Part shown: one piece after another, positions 17,626 to 26,315 of the stretch
Layout: every line of letters begins with the position of its first letter
How positions within the stretch are numbered: the stretch's first letter is position 1
Position numbers and translations under genes: made by a program
Source of the DNA: Bacillus sp. ZZV12-4809
GTDB taxonomy: Bacteria; Bacillota; Bacilli; Bacillales; Cytobacillaceae
Assembly (NCBI RefSeq): GCF_009849585.1
Contig: NZ_VCRN01000016.1
Span: 39,041 to 103,040, forward strand
DNA length: 64,000 nt
Direction: 5' to 3'
Notes under the pieces: generated by a model
What the model saw: only the letters and a program-made list of their open reading frames with translations
Database searches by the model: none
What the model was told of the DNA's origin: nothing

Positions 17626-19056
17626 ATGGGCTTATTAGAAACAGTCGTAGGCTTTCTAAATGATCTTTTATGGACGTACATTTTGATCGCCTCATTAATA
17701 ATTCTTGGTTTATTTTTTAGTTTTAAAAGCAGGTTTGTCCAATTAAGATATTTCGGTGAAATGTTCAGAATATTGGGCGATAAAGCAATGGTATCTGCTA
17801 AAGGCAAAAGAGGGATTTCTTCCTTTCAGGCCTTCACTATTAGTGCAGCCTCCCGTGTAGGTACAGGTAATATTGCCGGTGTAGCAACTGCGATTGCTGC
17901 AGGGGGAGCTGGCGCTGTTTTTTGGATGTGGCTTATCGCATTTATTGGGGGAGCTTCTAGCTTCATTGAAAGTACTCTTGCTCAGATTTACAAAGTCAAA
18001 GATAAAGATGGGTTCCGCGGCGGGCCTGCCTACTATATGGAAAAAGGCCTTAACAAGCGTTGGATGGGAATCATCTTTGCTATCATTATTACTTTTTGCT
18101 TTGGGCTGGTTTTTAACTCTGTACAATCCAACACGATCTCCCTGGCCTTTAATGAAGCGTTTGGCACCAGCCGACTAACAATCGGAATTATATTGGCGGT
18201 ATTAACGGCGGCTATCATTTTCGGTGGCGTTAAACGGATTGCGTATGTCTCTCAAGTCATTGTGCCGATCATGGCGGTTATATACTTAGCTGTGGCTATC
18301 ATTATTGTCATCATGAACATTACAGAAATCCCTAATCTGATTGCCAGCATAGTCAAAGGTGCTTTTGGTATTGATCAGGCTGCAGGCGGAGCAATGGGTG
18401 CAGCAGTAATGATGGGTATAAAAAGGGGTCTTTTCTCAAATGAAGCAGGTATGGGTAGTGTACCAAATGCTGCGGCAACAGCAGCTGTTTCCCATCCTGT
18501 AAAACAAGGACTGATCCAAACCCTTGGGGTGTTTGTAGATACGATCTTAATTTGTTCTGCGACTGCTTTTATCATCCTGCTATCAGGTGATTATGCGAAC
18601 TCTGATCTTACCGGCATAGAATTAACTCAGGCAGCCCTTAGCACACATGTTGGATCATGGGCACCTATTTTTATTGCAGTTGCTATTTTCTTATTTGCCT
18701 TTACTTCGGTTATTGGGAATTATTATTACGGAGAAACCAATATTGAATTTATTAAAGAGAGCCGCACTGCCCTGTTTACTTATCGCATAGCTGTAATCGG
18801 AATGGTGGTCTTCGGATCCGTAGTTGATTTAGCCATTGTTTGGAGCCTTGCTGATTTATTTATGGGCTTAATGGCGATCATTAACTTTATTGCGATTATA
18901 TTGCTTGCTAAAGTTGCCTATGCAGCTCTGAATGATTATAAGGCACAGAGGAAGGCAGGAAAAGACCCTGTGTTTTATGCTGACTCCATTCCGGGCCTAA
19001 AAGGGATAGAATCTTGGGAAACGAAAGAAAGTGCTTTAAAAAAAGCAGCAAAATAA
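17626..19056 (+). CDS. AlsT/AgcS-family sodium:alanine/glycine symporter
   Basis: A 476-residue, ~10-11 helix membrane protein with the AGCS family pattern: SSFQAFTISAASRVGTGNIAGVATAIAAGG, GGPAYYMEKGL, and GLFSNEAGMGSVPNAAATA. The family imports alanine, glycine or glutamine with Na+. The frame starts at 17608, but the ATG at 17626 directly follows AGGGGG and gives the expected N-terminus. It is monocistronic, with its own terminator; the cre-like site upstream suggests carbon catabolite control. Confidence 0.93.
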   Translation: MGLLETVVGFLNDLLWTYILIASLIILGLFFSFKSRFVQLRYFGEMFRILGDKAMVSAKGKRGISSFQAFTISAASRVGTGNIAGVATAIAAGGAGAVFWMWLIAFIGGASSFIESTLAQIYKVKDKDGFRGGPAYYMEKGLNKRWMGIIFAIIITFCFGLVFNSVQSNTISLAFNEAFGTSRLTIGIILAVLTAAIIFGGVKRIAYVSQVIVPIMAVIYLAVAIIIVIMNITEIPNLIASIVKGAFGIDQAAGGAMGAAVMMGIKRGLFSNEAGMGSVPNAAATAAVSHPVKQGLIQTLGVFVDTILICSATAFIILLSGDYANSDLTGIELTQAALSTHVGSWAPIFIAVAIFLFAFTSVIGNYYYGETNIEFIKESRTALFTYRIAVIGMVVFGSVVDLAIVWSLADLFMGLMAIINFIAIILLAKVAYAALNDYKAQRKAGKDPVFYADSIPGLKGIESWETKESALKKAAK

Positions 19057-19067
19057 GTATTTAACAG

Positions 19068-19096
19068 CCTCTTATCCTATGGATAGGAGGTTTTTT
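19068..19096 (+). terminator. Terminator after the symporter gene
   Basis: Stem CCTCTTATCC / GGATAGGAGG with one wobble pair, TAT loop, then six T. Confidence 0.9.
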
Positions 19097-19158
19097 GTCA
19101 TTTTACATAGTATTTCCATAGTTGGGCAAGATAATAAAAAAATAGGGAGGGTACATAA

Positions 19159-19920
19159 ATGAAGAAGGAATTGCTTTTTGCGTTTGCGGCGTTCTTTTTT
19201 ATGTCTTTATCCGCCATAACCGGTGTATATGCAGGTGAACAAGACCAAAAGACTGTTACGCTGTCAAAAGATAAAGTGGATGTTACCGGTGATCAAAAGG
19301 CGGATACTGTCTATCTTAAGGGTGTTTATTATGAGGAAGGCGCTTCATTTTTAAAGGAAATATCACTCAAAGTTAAGGCTTCAGACGGAAAAACATATAA
19401 AGCGGAGCTTGAAGGGGGCTATGAACCTCAAATACAATTTGAAGATCTAAACCATGATTCCATAAATGATATGTATATAAGTATTCCTACTGGCGGAAGC
19501 GGCGGCTTGTCGAATTTTTATTTATTTACTTTAAAAGAATTTAAACTAATTGACCTGTCTGTTCCGGATCCTTTAGTAATTAATAGCCAATTTGAAAATG
19601 GCTACAAAGCTACTATCAGTATCCAGGATACGAAACAATCGTATACATTCGATTTACGGGACAGAGGTGAAGAGTACGAACGGCTCGGTCTGTATGTAAA
19701 CGGCAAGCTAAGCGAGCCGACGGAGCTTATGGTTAATCCATATAGTACGCTGAAGATCATCCCTATAGAAGGGAAAAAGGGATTAATGGGAGTTCAAAGA
19801 ATAAGCGGTGCATATAATGCAGATACCATTGCCTTTGCAGAGTCCTTTTGGCTTTATGAAGATGGAAAATGGGTATTAAAAGACACGAAAGTTATGAATA
19901 TGAATTCCCGCAAGCGTTAA
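19159..19920 (+). CDS. Exported protein with EF-hand/VCBS-like calcium loop, function unknown
   Basis: The 253-residue protein starts MKKELLFAFAAFFFMSLSAITGVYAGE, a clear Sec signal peptide with a VYA-G cleavage site. Two repeat-like segments carry calcium-loop-type motifs (VDVTGDQKADTVYL and FEDLNHDSINDMYI), as in FG-GAP/VCBS spore and surface proteins of Bacillus. The rest is beta-rich with no catalytic motif I recognise. RBS GGGAGGG. It probably works at the cell surface or in the spore envelope; that is inference. Confidence 0.75.
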   Translation: MKKELLFAFAAFFFMSLSAITGVYAGEQDQKTVTLSKDKVDVTGDQKADTVYLKGVYYEEGASFLKEISLKVKASDGKTYKAELEGGYEPQIQFEDLNHDSINDMYISIPTGGSGGLSNFYLFTLKEFKLIDLSVPDPLVINSQFENGYKATISIQDTKQSYTFDLRDRGEEYERLGLYVNGKLSEPTELMVNPYSTLKIIPIEGKKGLMGVQRISGAYNADTIAFAESFWLYEDGKWVLKDTKVMNMNSRKR

Positions 19921-19997
19921 AGACTGGGCATTTGTCACGTTTTAGCATGGCCTACATATACTGAACATAAGGATATTTGTATAGGGGGTCGCTTTAT

Positions 19998-20471
19998 ATG
20001 AGCAAATTTAATCCATCTAAGCTGTCTGTTAAATATTTGCCTCCTGCGACGGAATTCAGACCCGTAGACAGCAGGAAATATACACTTACACATTCGGATG
20101 CAACAGGAGAATTATTTTTGGCCATAGGCGGATCCTATGATTTTAATGCAGTTAATCCAAAATTCCGTGATGAAGTTTTTGCTGAATGGATACCTCAAAT
20201 GGGGCAGTATGTGCTGAGCGGGAGGGTATATATCAGCGGCGGGGAATTCGATAAGCAATACGCAAAAATTAGGTTTCTCATTTACCAGAAAGAACTGGAG
20301 CTGGCACTAACAGCCATGGCCTATGGAGACCGGTCTTTTTATTCCAACTATCCATGGCTGCTTGATTCACCAATCTTTATATACTTTGAATCCGTTTATC
20401 CGGAATTCAGCAAGCTGATTTATTATGGAACTCCCAGAAAATATTTAAGTGCAGCATTGCAGCCAGTATGA
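19998..20471 (+). CDS. Staygreen-family protein
   Basis: FNPSKLSVKYLPPATEFRPVDSRKYTLTHSDATGELFLAIG and the later SGRVYISGGEFDKQYAKIRFLIYQKELELAL are characteristic of the staygreen (SGR) family, named for the plant chlorophyll Mg-dechelatase. Non-photosynthetic bacteria also encode SGR homologues, some with Mg-dechelatase activity on chlorophyll; the native role is unknown. The frame begins at 19977, but ATG 19998, 9 bases after AGGGGG, matches the family N-terminus and gives 157 residues. Confidence 0.85.
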   Translation: MSKFNPSKLSVKYLPPATEFRPVDSRKYTLTHSDATGELFLAIGGSYDFNAVNPKFRDEVFAEWIPQMGQYVLSGRVYISGGEFDKQYAKIRFLIYQKELELALTAMAYGDRSFYSNYPWLLDSPIFIYFESVYPEFSKLIYYGTPRKYLSAALQPV

Positions 20472-20485
20472 AAATACACATATAA

Positions 20486-20497
20486 GAACATTTGTTC
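20486..20497. promoter_or_regulatory. LexA-like palindrome upstream of a 50-codon gene
   Basis: GAACATTTGTTC (inside the 14-bp perfect palindrome AGAACATTTGTTCT) resembles the DinR/LexA box core GAAC-N4-GTTC. It lies 15 bases after the staygreen stop and ~85 bases before the small gene at 20583. It could also be a weak terminator stem, but no T run follows. Confidence 0.35.
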
Positions 20498-20582
20498 TGT
20501 GGTGTGAAAAATGGCTCTAAACATAGCAGCAATTGGAAAACAAGTTGTATTTATTCATTAATGCAAAGGAGCGAATAGAATA

Positions 20583-20735
20583 ATGAGGAATGAACAGGAT
20601 AAAGAATTTGAATTGAGTTATGAATCTGATGGAGAGATGGGGGGAAAAACCAAAAGCCCTAGCAATAGTAAGAGGAACAATAAAGAAGAACGACAACAAG
20701 AGATGTTTTTTAATACTACACAGGATAGTGAATAA
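20583..20735 (+). CDS. Small hydrophilic protein, 50 aa, unknown
   Basis: A short frame from ATG 20583 to TAA 20735 encodes a very polar 50-residue peptide (MRNEQDKEFELSYESDGEMG..., ending NTTQDSE) with no hydrophobic stretch. It has a convincing RBS (AAAGGAGCG, ~9 bases upstream) in DNA that otherwise has no gene. Composition resembles small acidic spore-type or stress proteins of Bacillus, but I recognise no family. A LexA-like palindrome lies upstream. Confidence 0.45.
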   Translation: MRNEQDKEFELSYESDGEMGGKTKSPSNSKRNNKEERQQEMFFNTTQDSE

Positions 20736-21410
<675 letters not shown>

Positions 21411-21439
21411 TTGACATAATTCACATTACGATGTAAATT
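21411..21439 (+). promoter_or_regulatory. SigA-type promoter of the SulP-ArsR operon
   Basis: Perfect -35 TTGACA (21411-21416), 17-base spacer, -10 TAAATT (21434-21439). It lies 66 bases before the SulP start. An imperfect inverted repeat just downstream (TATATTCAAA near 21451 and TCAGATATA near 21464) could be the ArsR operator. Confidence 0.6.
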
Positions 21440-21504
21440 TGTATCATAGTATATTCAAATAATCAGATATACAATTTAACAAATATTAAAAAGGAAGGCT
21501 TGTA

Positions 21505-23268
21505 ATGCAGCAAAAAAGGTTTTTTACTGGGAGATTCAGTGGTTATTCTTTACAGGGTTTTCAAAAAGATCTTCTGTCAGGTCTTGTTGTTGGTGTTATT
21601 GCAATTCCTTTAGGCATGGCGTTTGCTATCGCTTCCGGAGTGAAACCTGAATATGGAATTTATACAACCATTATTGCAGGTATACTTATTTCACTGTTCG
21701 GTGGTTCAAAATACCAAATTGGCGGGCCCACTGGTGCATTTATCCCCGTTTTGTTTGGAATTGTCATGACATATGGTTATGAAAATCTATTAATTGCAGG
21801 ATTTCTGGCAGGAATTATATTATGTTTAATGGGGATTTTTCGCCTCGGCATTTTAATTAAATATATTCCCAGATCAGTTACGATTGGATTTACATCTGGA
21901 ATTGCTGTTATCATTTTCGTCGGCCAATTAGCTAACTTTCTGGGGCTTACAGGTGTAGAAAAGCATGAATCATTTCTTAAAAATATGAGAGAAATTTTTA
22001 TTCATTTTCATACACTTAATGTTTATAGTGTTTTAACAGCTGGAATATGTTTGATTACTCTCTTACTTACACCCAGATTTTTCTCGAAAATTCCCGGCTC
22101 TCTTTTAGGGCTGCTGTTTTCTACCCTTGCAGCAATGTTCTTTTATCCTAATCAGGTAGCAACAATAGGCTCGACATTCGGAGAAATTCCTAACTCCTTA
22201 CCCCAGTTTGGTTTTCCGGACATCACTTTTGAAAAAATTCAGCTCTTAATCGGGCCTGCTTTAATTATCGCTTTACTTGGAGGCATCGAATCTTTATTAT
22301 CAGCTGTAGTAGCGGACGGAATGACAAAAAGTAAGCATCATAGCAATCGTGAACTATTGGGCCAGGGAATTGCGAATATGATTACTCCTTTATTTGGCGG
22401 AATCCCTGCAACCGGAGCAATAGCCAGAACAGCAACAAATATTAAGAATGGTGCAGTTTCGCCTTTTTCCGGGATAATTCATGGAATGGTGGTTTTGATA
22501 ATCTTAGTAGTCTTTGCACCCTTTGCTTCCAGCATCCCTTTAGCCAGTATGGCCCCAATTTTAATGGTTGTTGCCTGGAACATGAGTGAGAGAAAAGAAT
22601 TTTATCATGTACTCAGGACTAAAACGGAAGATTCACTAATCTTAGTCGTGACATTTTTATTAACCATTTTTGTAAATCTTACGGTTGCTGTGGAAGCAGG
22701 TCTTATACTAGCCATCGTCTTATTTACCAAACGCATGAGTGATATGCTGATAACATCTAAATCACTGCCTGATCCTAAAAACAAACATGAGAAAATACAG
22801 ATTCACATGGTGACAGATACTCATGACTGCCCTCAAATCAGTATTTATAGTGTTGAAGGTCCCCTGTTTTTTGGGGCTGCTCAAGCCTTTGAGCAATCTA
22901 TTATGAAAACAATCCAAAATAAGCCAAGAGTGATATTATTAAGAATGGGAAAAGTTCCTTTTATGGATATAACGGGGGAATATTATTTTTCAGGTATCAT
23001 AAAGGAGTTATCAAAGCATGGAGTTATACTCATCTCCGGCTTAAAGCCACAGCCTAAAAGTATGTTAAAAAAGACTGGTATATATGACTTTATCGGAGAA
23101 GAACATTTCTTTGAACATACTGGTGAATCAATAAATTTCGCACTTCAACACTTAAATACAGAACAGTGTTTTGGTTGCAGACATTTTGCATTTAGAGAGT
23201 GCGCGGCATTATCGTGTCAAAAAAGTGATATCGGACAATTAAGAAGTGTTGCAGAGTATCTTAATTAA
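21505..23268 (+). CDS. SulP-family anion transporter with STAS domain
   Basis: The 587-residue protein opens FQKDLLSGLVVGVIAIPLGMAFAIASGVKPEYGIYT, the SulP signature, and has ~10-12 membrane helices to residue ~415. A cytoplasmic STAS domain follows (SIYSVEGPLFFGAAQAFEQ, VPFMDITGEYYF). The C-terminal 40 residues contain four cysteines (CFGCRHFAFRECAALSC), possibly a metal or redox site, which is not part of the core SulP plan. The family carries sulfate, bicarbonate or other oxyanions. Twenty bases downstream is an ArsR-type repressor, so expression is probably metal- or oxyanion-responsive. Confidence 0.93.
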   Translation: MQQKRFFTGRFSGYSLQGFQKDLLSGLVVGVIAIPLGMAFAIASGVKPEYGIYTTIIAGILISLFGGSKYQIGGPTGAFIPVLFGIVMTYGYENLLIAGFLAGIILCLMGIFRLGILIKYIPRSVTIGFTSGIAVIIFVGQLANFLGLTGVEKHESFLKNMREIFIHFHTLNVYSVLTAGICLITLLLTPRFFSKIPGSLLGLLFSTLAAMFFYPNQVATIGSTFGEIPNSLPQFGFPDITFEKIQLLIGPALIIALLGGIESLLSAVVADGMTKSKHHSNRELLGQGIANMITPLFGGIPATGAIARTATNIKNGAVSPFSGIIHGMVVLIILVVFAPFASSIPLASMAPILMVVAWNMSERKEFYHVLRTKTEDSLILVVTFLLTIFVNLTVAVEAGLILAIVLFTKRMSDMLITSKSLPDPKNKHEKIQIHMVTDTHDCPQISIYSVEGPLFFGAAQAFEQSIMKTIQNKPRVILLRMGKVPFMDITGEYYFSGIIKELSKHGVILISGLKPQPKSMLKKTGIYDFIGEEHFFEHTGESINFALQHLNTEQCFGCRHFAFRECAALSCQKSDIGQLRSVAEYLN

Positions 23269-23287
23269 TGAAAGAGAGGCCAAGTAA

Positions 23288-23638
23288 TTGAACCTTGAAA
23301 TTCAGCAATTCAAAGCGGAATTTTTTAAAGCTCTTGCCCATCCATTAAGGATAAGGATTCTTGAATTATTAGCAGATGGAGATAAGAATGTAAATGAAAT
23401 TCAAAGTCTTGTAGGGAGTGAAGGCTCTGCTGTTTCTCAGCAATTAACCGTGCTAAGAGCTAAAAACATTGTCACTGGTACGAAAAATGGAAATCGGGTT
23501 ATCTATTCTTTAAGAGATCCCATGATTATTGAATTGCTTCATGTTGCACGGCAAATTTTCAACAATCATCTTGTCGATACAATAGAAATGTTAGATAAGT
23601 TTAATGATGATGATCATGATCATTCTGAACAGTCTTAG
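23288..23638 (+). CDS. ArsR/SmtB-family transcriptional regulator
   Basis: A 116-residue winged-helix repressor: FFKALAHPLRIRILELLADGDKNVNEIQ, EGSAVSQQLTVLRAKNIVTGTKNGNRVIYSL. It lacks the ELCVCD arsenic/cadmium motif of the alpha-3 helix. Instead its tail ends DDDHDHDHSEQS, a His/Asp-rich segment that could bind zinc or nickel. The start is a TTG after AGAGAGG. It is in an operon with the SulP gene and probably controls that promoter. Confidence 0.9.
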   Translation: MNLEIQQFKAEFFKALAHPLRIRILELLADGDKNVNEIQSLVGSEGSAVSQQLTVLRAKNIVTGTKNGNRVIYSLRDPMIIELLHVARQIFNNHLVDTIEMLDKFNDDDHDHSEQS

Positions 23639-23678
23639 TTAAGGTTTTAGGAAAAATAATTGAAATCAGGTGAGTAAA

Positions 23679-23843
23679 ATGTTAACGGGTTTACTAATTG
23701 TTGGGGTCTTAATTGTTTTGGTTGTATTATTCTTAAGTGTTATAACCACTTCCAAAGCATACACCTTTAAGCATACAGTGGATCCCTTAGAAAATAATCC
23801 ACATTTATGCGAAGATAAAGAAAATAGTGACAAAAATGTTTAG
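23679..23843 (+). CDS. ytzI: YtzI-family small membrane protein, 54 aa
   Basis: A 54-codon gene (ATG 23679, TAG 23841-23843) encodes MLTGLLIVGVLIVLVVLFLSVI, one membrane helix, followed by TTSKAYTFKHTVDPLENNPH. The SKAY-KH-DP pattern after a single helix is what I know of the Bacillus YtzI family. RBS AGGTGAG lies directly upstream. Function is unknown. It follows the ArsR gene by 40 bases. Confidence 0.75.
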   Translation: MLTGLLIVGVLIVLVVLFLSVITTSKAYTFKHTVDPLENNPHLCEDKENSDKNV

Positions 23844-23943
23844 ATGATTGTTTCTTTTCAAATATTTTTTGTTATGTACCCTTTTATATACTTTTTTAAT
23901 GACAATGTCGAATTAGCTTTTCTCCGGCATTGAGATCATTATA

Positions 23944-24281
23944 TTGACAATTTACTTATTAAATGAATGTAATTCAGAATATACTTATGAAGATCGAAGC
24001 CTATTTGTCTGCCCTGAATGTGCTCATGAGTGGTCTTTAAACTCAGAAACTGAAAATAGTGAAAATCAAAAACAATTACAGACGCAAATGGAAATGTTTT
24101 AAATGATGGTGATAATGTAACTGTAATCAAAGACCTTAAAGTAAAAGGAAGTTCATCTGTATTAAAAATAGGAACAAAAGTTAAAAATATACGTTTAGTG
24201 GACGGAGATCATGATATAGAATGTAAAATTGACGGTTTTGGAGCAATGAAATTAAAATCTGAATTTGTTAAGAAGGTTTAA
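23944..24281 (+). pseudogene. Decayed phnA/yjdM-type zinc-ribbon gene
   Basis: The two halves of a PhnA (alkylphosphonate-utilisation-named, YjdM) protein lie in different frames. The first half reads [27 protein letters not shown] but lacks the usual first Cys-x-x-Cys and a proper start. The second, shifted near the A-run at 24068-24072, reads [18 protein letters not shown] and ends [15 protein letters not shown]. So there is both N-terminal decay and a frameshift. If the shift is a sequencing error, the N-terminal loss would still remain. Confidence 0.8.
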
Positions 24282-24316
24282 GTTTCAAAATTTTTTCAGC
24301 TGTCCCCCATCGATGA

Positions 24317-24346
24317 ACAAATGCCCACATTACAGTGGGCATTTGT
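24317..24346. terminator. Bidirectional terminator between the phnA remnant and the minus-strand gene
   Basis: Perfect 12-bp stem ACAAATGCCCAC / GTGGGCATTTGT, loop ATTACA, between converging genes. Confidence 0.75.
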
Positions 24347-24359
24347 TATATATTCAGTT

Positions 24360-24662
24360 TTACTGCTTTTTTTTCTCAAAACCAAGTTCATCTGCCATTT
24401 CAGTGAGCGCTGACAGGTTTTGGTTCTTAAAAGCATTGTTTAAATTTGATTTGTTTATGATCTGCTGCATGGGATGCGTATTGGCGCTGTGGTTTCGGCT
24501 GCGTGTAAATGCAACGGCTGCTGTGCTCAGCACTATGCTGATCAGTGATCCCCACAACCACCCCCAGTTGCTCTTCCTTTTTACGCCAAACATATTCATC
24601 ATTGGCCTGCGCATATTCCCCATATTATTGAAAAGCGCTGAAATCCAGTTATTCAACTGCAA
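24360..24662 (-). CDS. Small single-helix membrane protein, unknown
   Basis: A 100-residue protein with a basic, Asn/Met-rich N-terminus (NNMGNMRRPMMNMFGVKRKSNW), one membrane helix (WGWLWGSLISIVLSTAAVAF) and a polar cytoplasmic tail that includes NKSNLNNAFKNQNLSALTEMADELG. I do not recognise a family; Bacillus genomes carry several such membrane anchors. A plausible RBS (GGGAG) precedes it. The 227 bases between it and the divergent DUF1657 gene hold promoters for both but no further gene. Confidence 0.65.
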   Translation of the reverse strand: MQLNNWISALFNNMGNMRRPMMNMFGVKRKSNWGWLWGSLISIVLSTAAVAFTRSRNHSANTHPMQQIINKSNLNNAFKNQNLSALTEMADELGFEKKKQ

Positions 24663-24889
24663 GCACTCCCTTATTTATAACCAATTTTGAAAGAGACGTT
24701 TTCTCTTCCGTTTCTTAATTTTCGCTTATGGGAATGCAAATATGCTGGCAATTTTTTTGATGGTCTTATTAACTCCAGTTAAACAAATACTTCCCAAATA
24801 CCCAGCAATAATCAGCAGACGAATCACATTTAAAAATTAAAAAAAGCCAAAATACACTTGTAATAGTAGTACAGAAAGAAGGTAAGAAA

Positions 24890-25093
24890 ATGACAGTTGG
24901 AACTCAAGTAAAACAGACCATTGCAGGCTTAAAAAGCGCACAGGCAAGTCTTGAAACCTTTGCTCTTGCAACCGACAACCAAAATGCTAAGCAGATGTAC
25001 CAAAGTGCTGCCCAGCAGACACAATCCATCATTGATAGCCTTGAACCAAGACTTAAGGAGATTCAGGAAGAAGAACCTCAATATAATCAGTAA
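24890..25093 (+). CDS. DUF1657 protein
   Basis: Sixty-seven residues matching DUF1657: TVGTQVKQTIAGLKSAQASLETFALATDNQNAKQMY, ending LKEIQEEEPQYNQ. DUF1657 proteins are small helical proteins found beside spoVA and DUF421 genes in spore formers, including mobile operons that change spore heat resistance. RBS GAAGG. First of a three-gene set. Confidence 0.9.
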   Translation: MTVGTQVKQTIAGLKSAQASLETFALATDNQNAKQMYQSAAQQTQSIIDSLEPRLKEIQEEEPQYNQ

Positions 25094-25100
25094 ATCAACT

Positions 25101-25127
25101 GGCTGGCTTTTGCCAGCCGCAGTTTTA
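25101..25127 (+). terminator. Hairpin between the two DUF1657 genes
   Basis: Stem GGCTGGC / GCCAGCC with a TTTT loop and a short T tract (GCAGTTTTAT). Probably partial termination that lowers expression of the next two genes. Confidence 0.5.
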
Positions 25128-25161
25128 TATAAAAACTCTTATGAATGGTGTGAATTTCTAA

Positions 25162-25368
25162 ATGACCATAGCTTCTGATGTCAGTCAATGTCTAGCAGCA
25201 ATTCGTTCTATCGAAGCTCAATTATCCAGCCTTGCATTAACTTCAATGGACGAAGAAGCTAAACGTCTTTTTCATGAATCTATGCTGGAGGTAAGCGAAA
25301 TAAAAAATGATTTGGAAAACAGAAAACAGGTTATTGAGTTTGAGGAGCCTCAATATAAACCAAATTAA
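25162..25368 (+). CDS. DUF1657 protein (second copy)
   Basis: Sixty-eight residues with the same plan as its neighbour (IASDVSQCLAAIRSIEAQLSSLALTSMDEEAKRLF ... EEPQYKPN) but low identity, so the pair is an old duplication. The RBS is weak (GGTGTG). It lies 20 bases before the DUF421 gene. Confidence 0.88.
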   Translation: MTIASDVSQCLAAIRSIEAQLSSLALTSMDEEAKRLFHESMLEVSEIKNDLENRKQVIEFEEPQYKPN

Positions 25369-25388
25369 TCAAACATGGAGATGAAATT

Positions 25389-26246
25389 ATGCCTGAGTGG
25401 CTGCTGATTGGTGCTCGTTCTATTTTGTACGCAGGTGTTCTACTTATCATTACTAAACTGATTGGAAAAAAACAAATTTCAGAGCTTTCTTTTTTTGAAT
25501 ATGTATCAGGAATCACCATCGGGAGTATAGCCGGTGAAATTATTATGGGCTTAGACAACCACTGGGCAAGCGGAATTCTTTCTATTATGATCTTTGGTCT
25601 TGTAACATTATTTGCTGATATTCTCTCCTTAAAGAGTAAAAGCTTCCGCGATTTCTTTGAAGGAAAAGGGACAATATTTATTAAAGATGGAAAGATACTG
25701 GAAGACAATTTAAAAAAAGAAAGATACTCTATTGATGATCTTTCCTCCCTGCTCCGCCAAAAAAATGTCTTTAAGGCAGCTGATGTTGAGTTTGCAGTTC
25801 TGGAGCCCCGTGGTGACCTTAGCATTATGCTGAAGAAGGAAAACCAGCCGCTCACTCCAAAAGATCTTCAATTGAACTTGCCTCAGGAAAAAGAACCGCA
25901 AACGGTTATTATGGATGGTAACATTCTAAACGATCCATTGGCCGAGTCAGGAAAAAGCAAAAAATGGCTGAAAGCTGAAATCGAAAAATTAGGCCTCACT
26001 CAGGAAAATATTTTTTGGGGTCAAATTAATTCTTTTGGCGAATTAACTGTGGATGTATATGATGATTCAATTAAGGTTCCTGCACCTCAACAGCGCCCTC
26101 TGCTTCTGGCCATGATTAAGAAGTGTGCAGCGGACCTGGAGGTATTTTCATTGCAGACTGATTCAAAAAGTGCACAGAAGATGTATGAAAAAAATACTGA
26201 AAAGCTGAATCAAATTATTCAGAAACTGACTCCGTACCTTAAGTGA
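25389..26246 (+). CDS. DUF421 (YetF-like) membrane protein fused to a DUF1657-like C-terminus
   Basis: Residues 1-75 contain three membrane helices (WLLIGARSILYAGVLLIITKLIGKKQISELSFFEYVSGITIGSIAGEI in outline). Residues ~80-215 form the YetF soluble domain, with the DDLSSLLRQKNVF and FWGQINSFGELTVDVYDD motifs. The last ~55 residues (RPLLLAMIKKCAADLEVFSLQTDSKSAQKMYEKNTEKLNQII) repeat the DUF1657 pattern of the two preceding genes. So the three genes encode the same small domain three times, once tied to the membrane. A spore-membrane role is likely by analogy with spoVA-linked DUF421 genes. Confidence 0.88.
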   Translation: MPEWLLIGARSILYAGVLLIITKLIGKKQISELSFFEYVSGITIGSIAGEIIMGLDNHWASGILSIMIFGLVTLFADILSLKSKSFRDFFEGKGTIFIKDGKILEDNLKKERYSIDDLSSLLRQKNVFKAADVEFAVLEPRGDLSIMLKKENQPLTPKDLQLNLPQEKEPQTVIMDGNILNDPLAESGKSKKWLKAEIEKLGLTQENIFWGQINSFGELTVDVYDDSIKVPAPQQRPLLLAMIKKCAADLEVFSLQTDSKSAQKMYEKNTEKLNQIIQKLTPYLK

Positions 26247-26279
26247 TTTTACCTTCCCTCTTGCTTTCCTCCGTCCATC

Positions 26280-26315
26280 AAAAAACAAACACCAGAAATT
26301 TGGTGTTTGTTTTTT
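26280..26315. terminator. Bidirectional terminator
   Basis: Perfect 14-bp stem AAAAACAAACACCA / TGGTGTTTGTTTTT between converging genes, with A/T runs on both sides; it includes the stop codon of the permease gene. Confidence 0.9.

Noticed and set aside
24265..24690. 141-codon plus-strand frame over the minus-strand membrane protein
   Set aside because: It is the antisense of a gene with a plausible membrane helix and RBS, and it runs through the bidirectional terminator.
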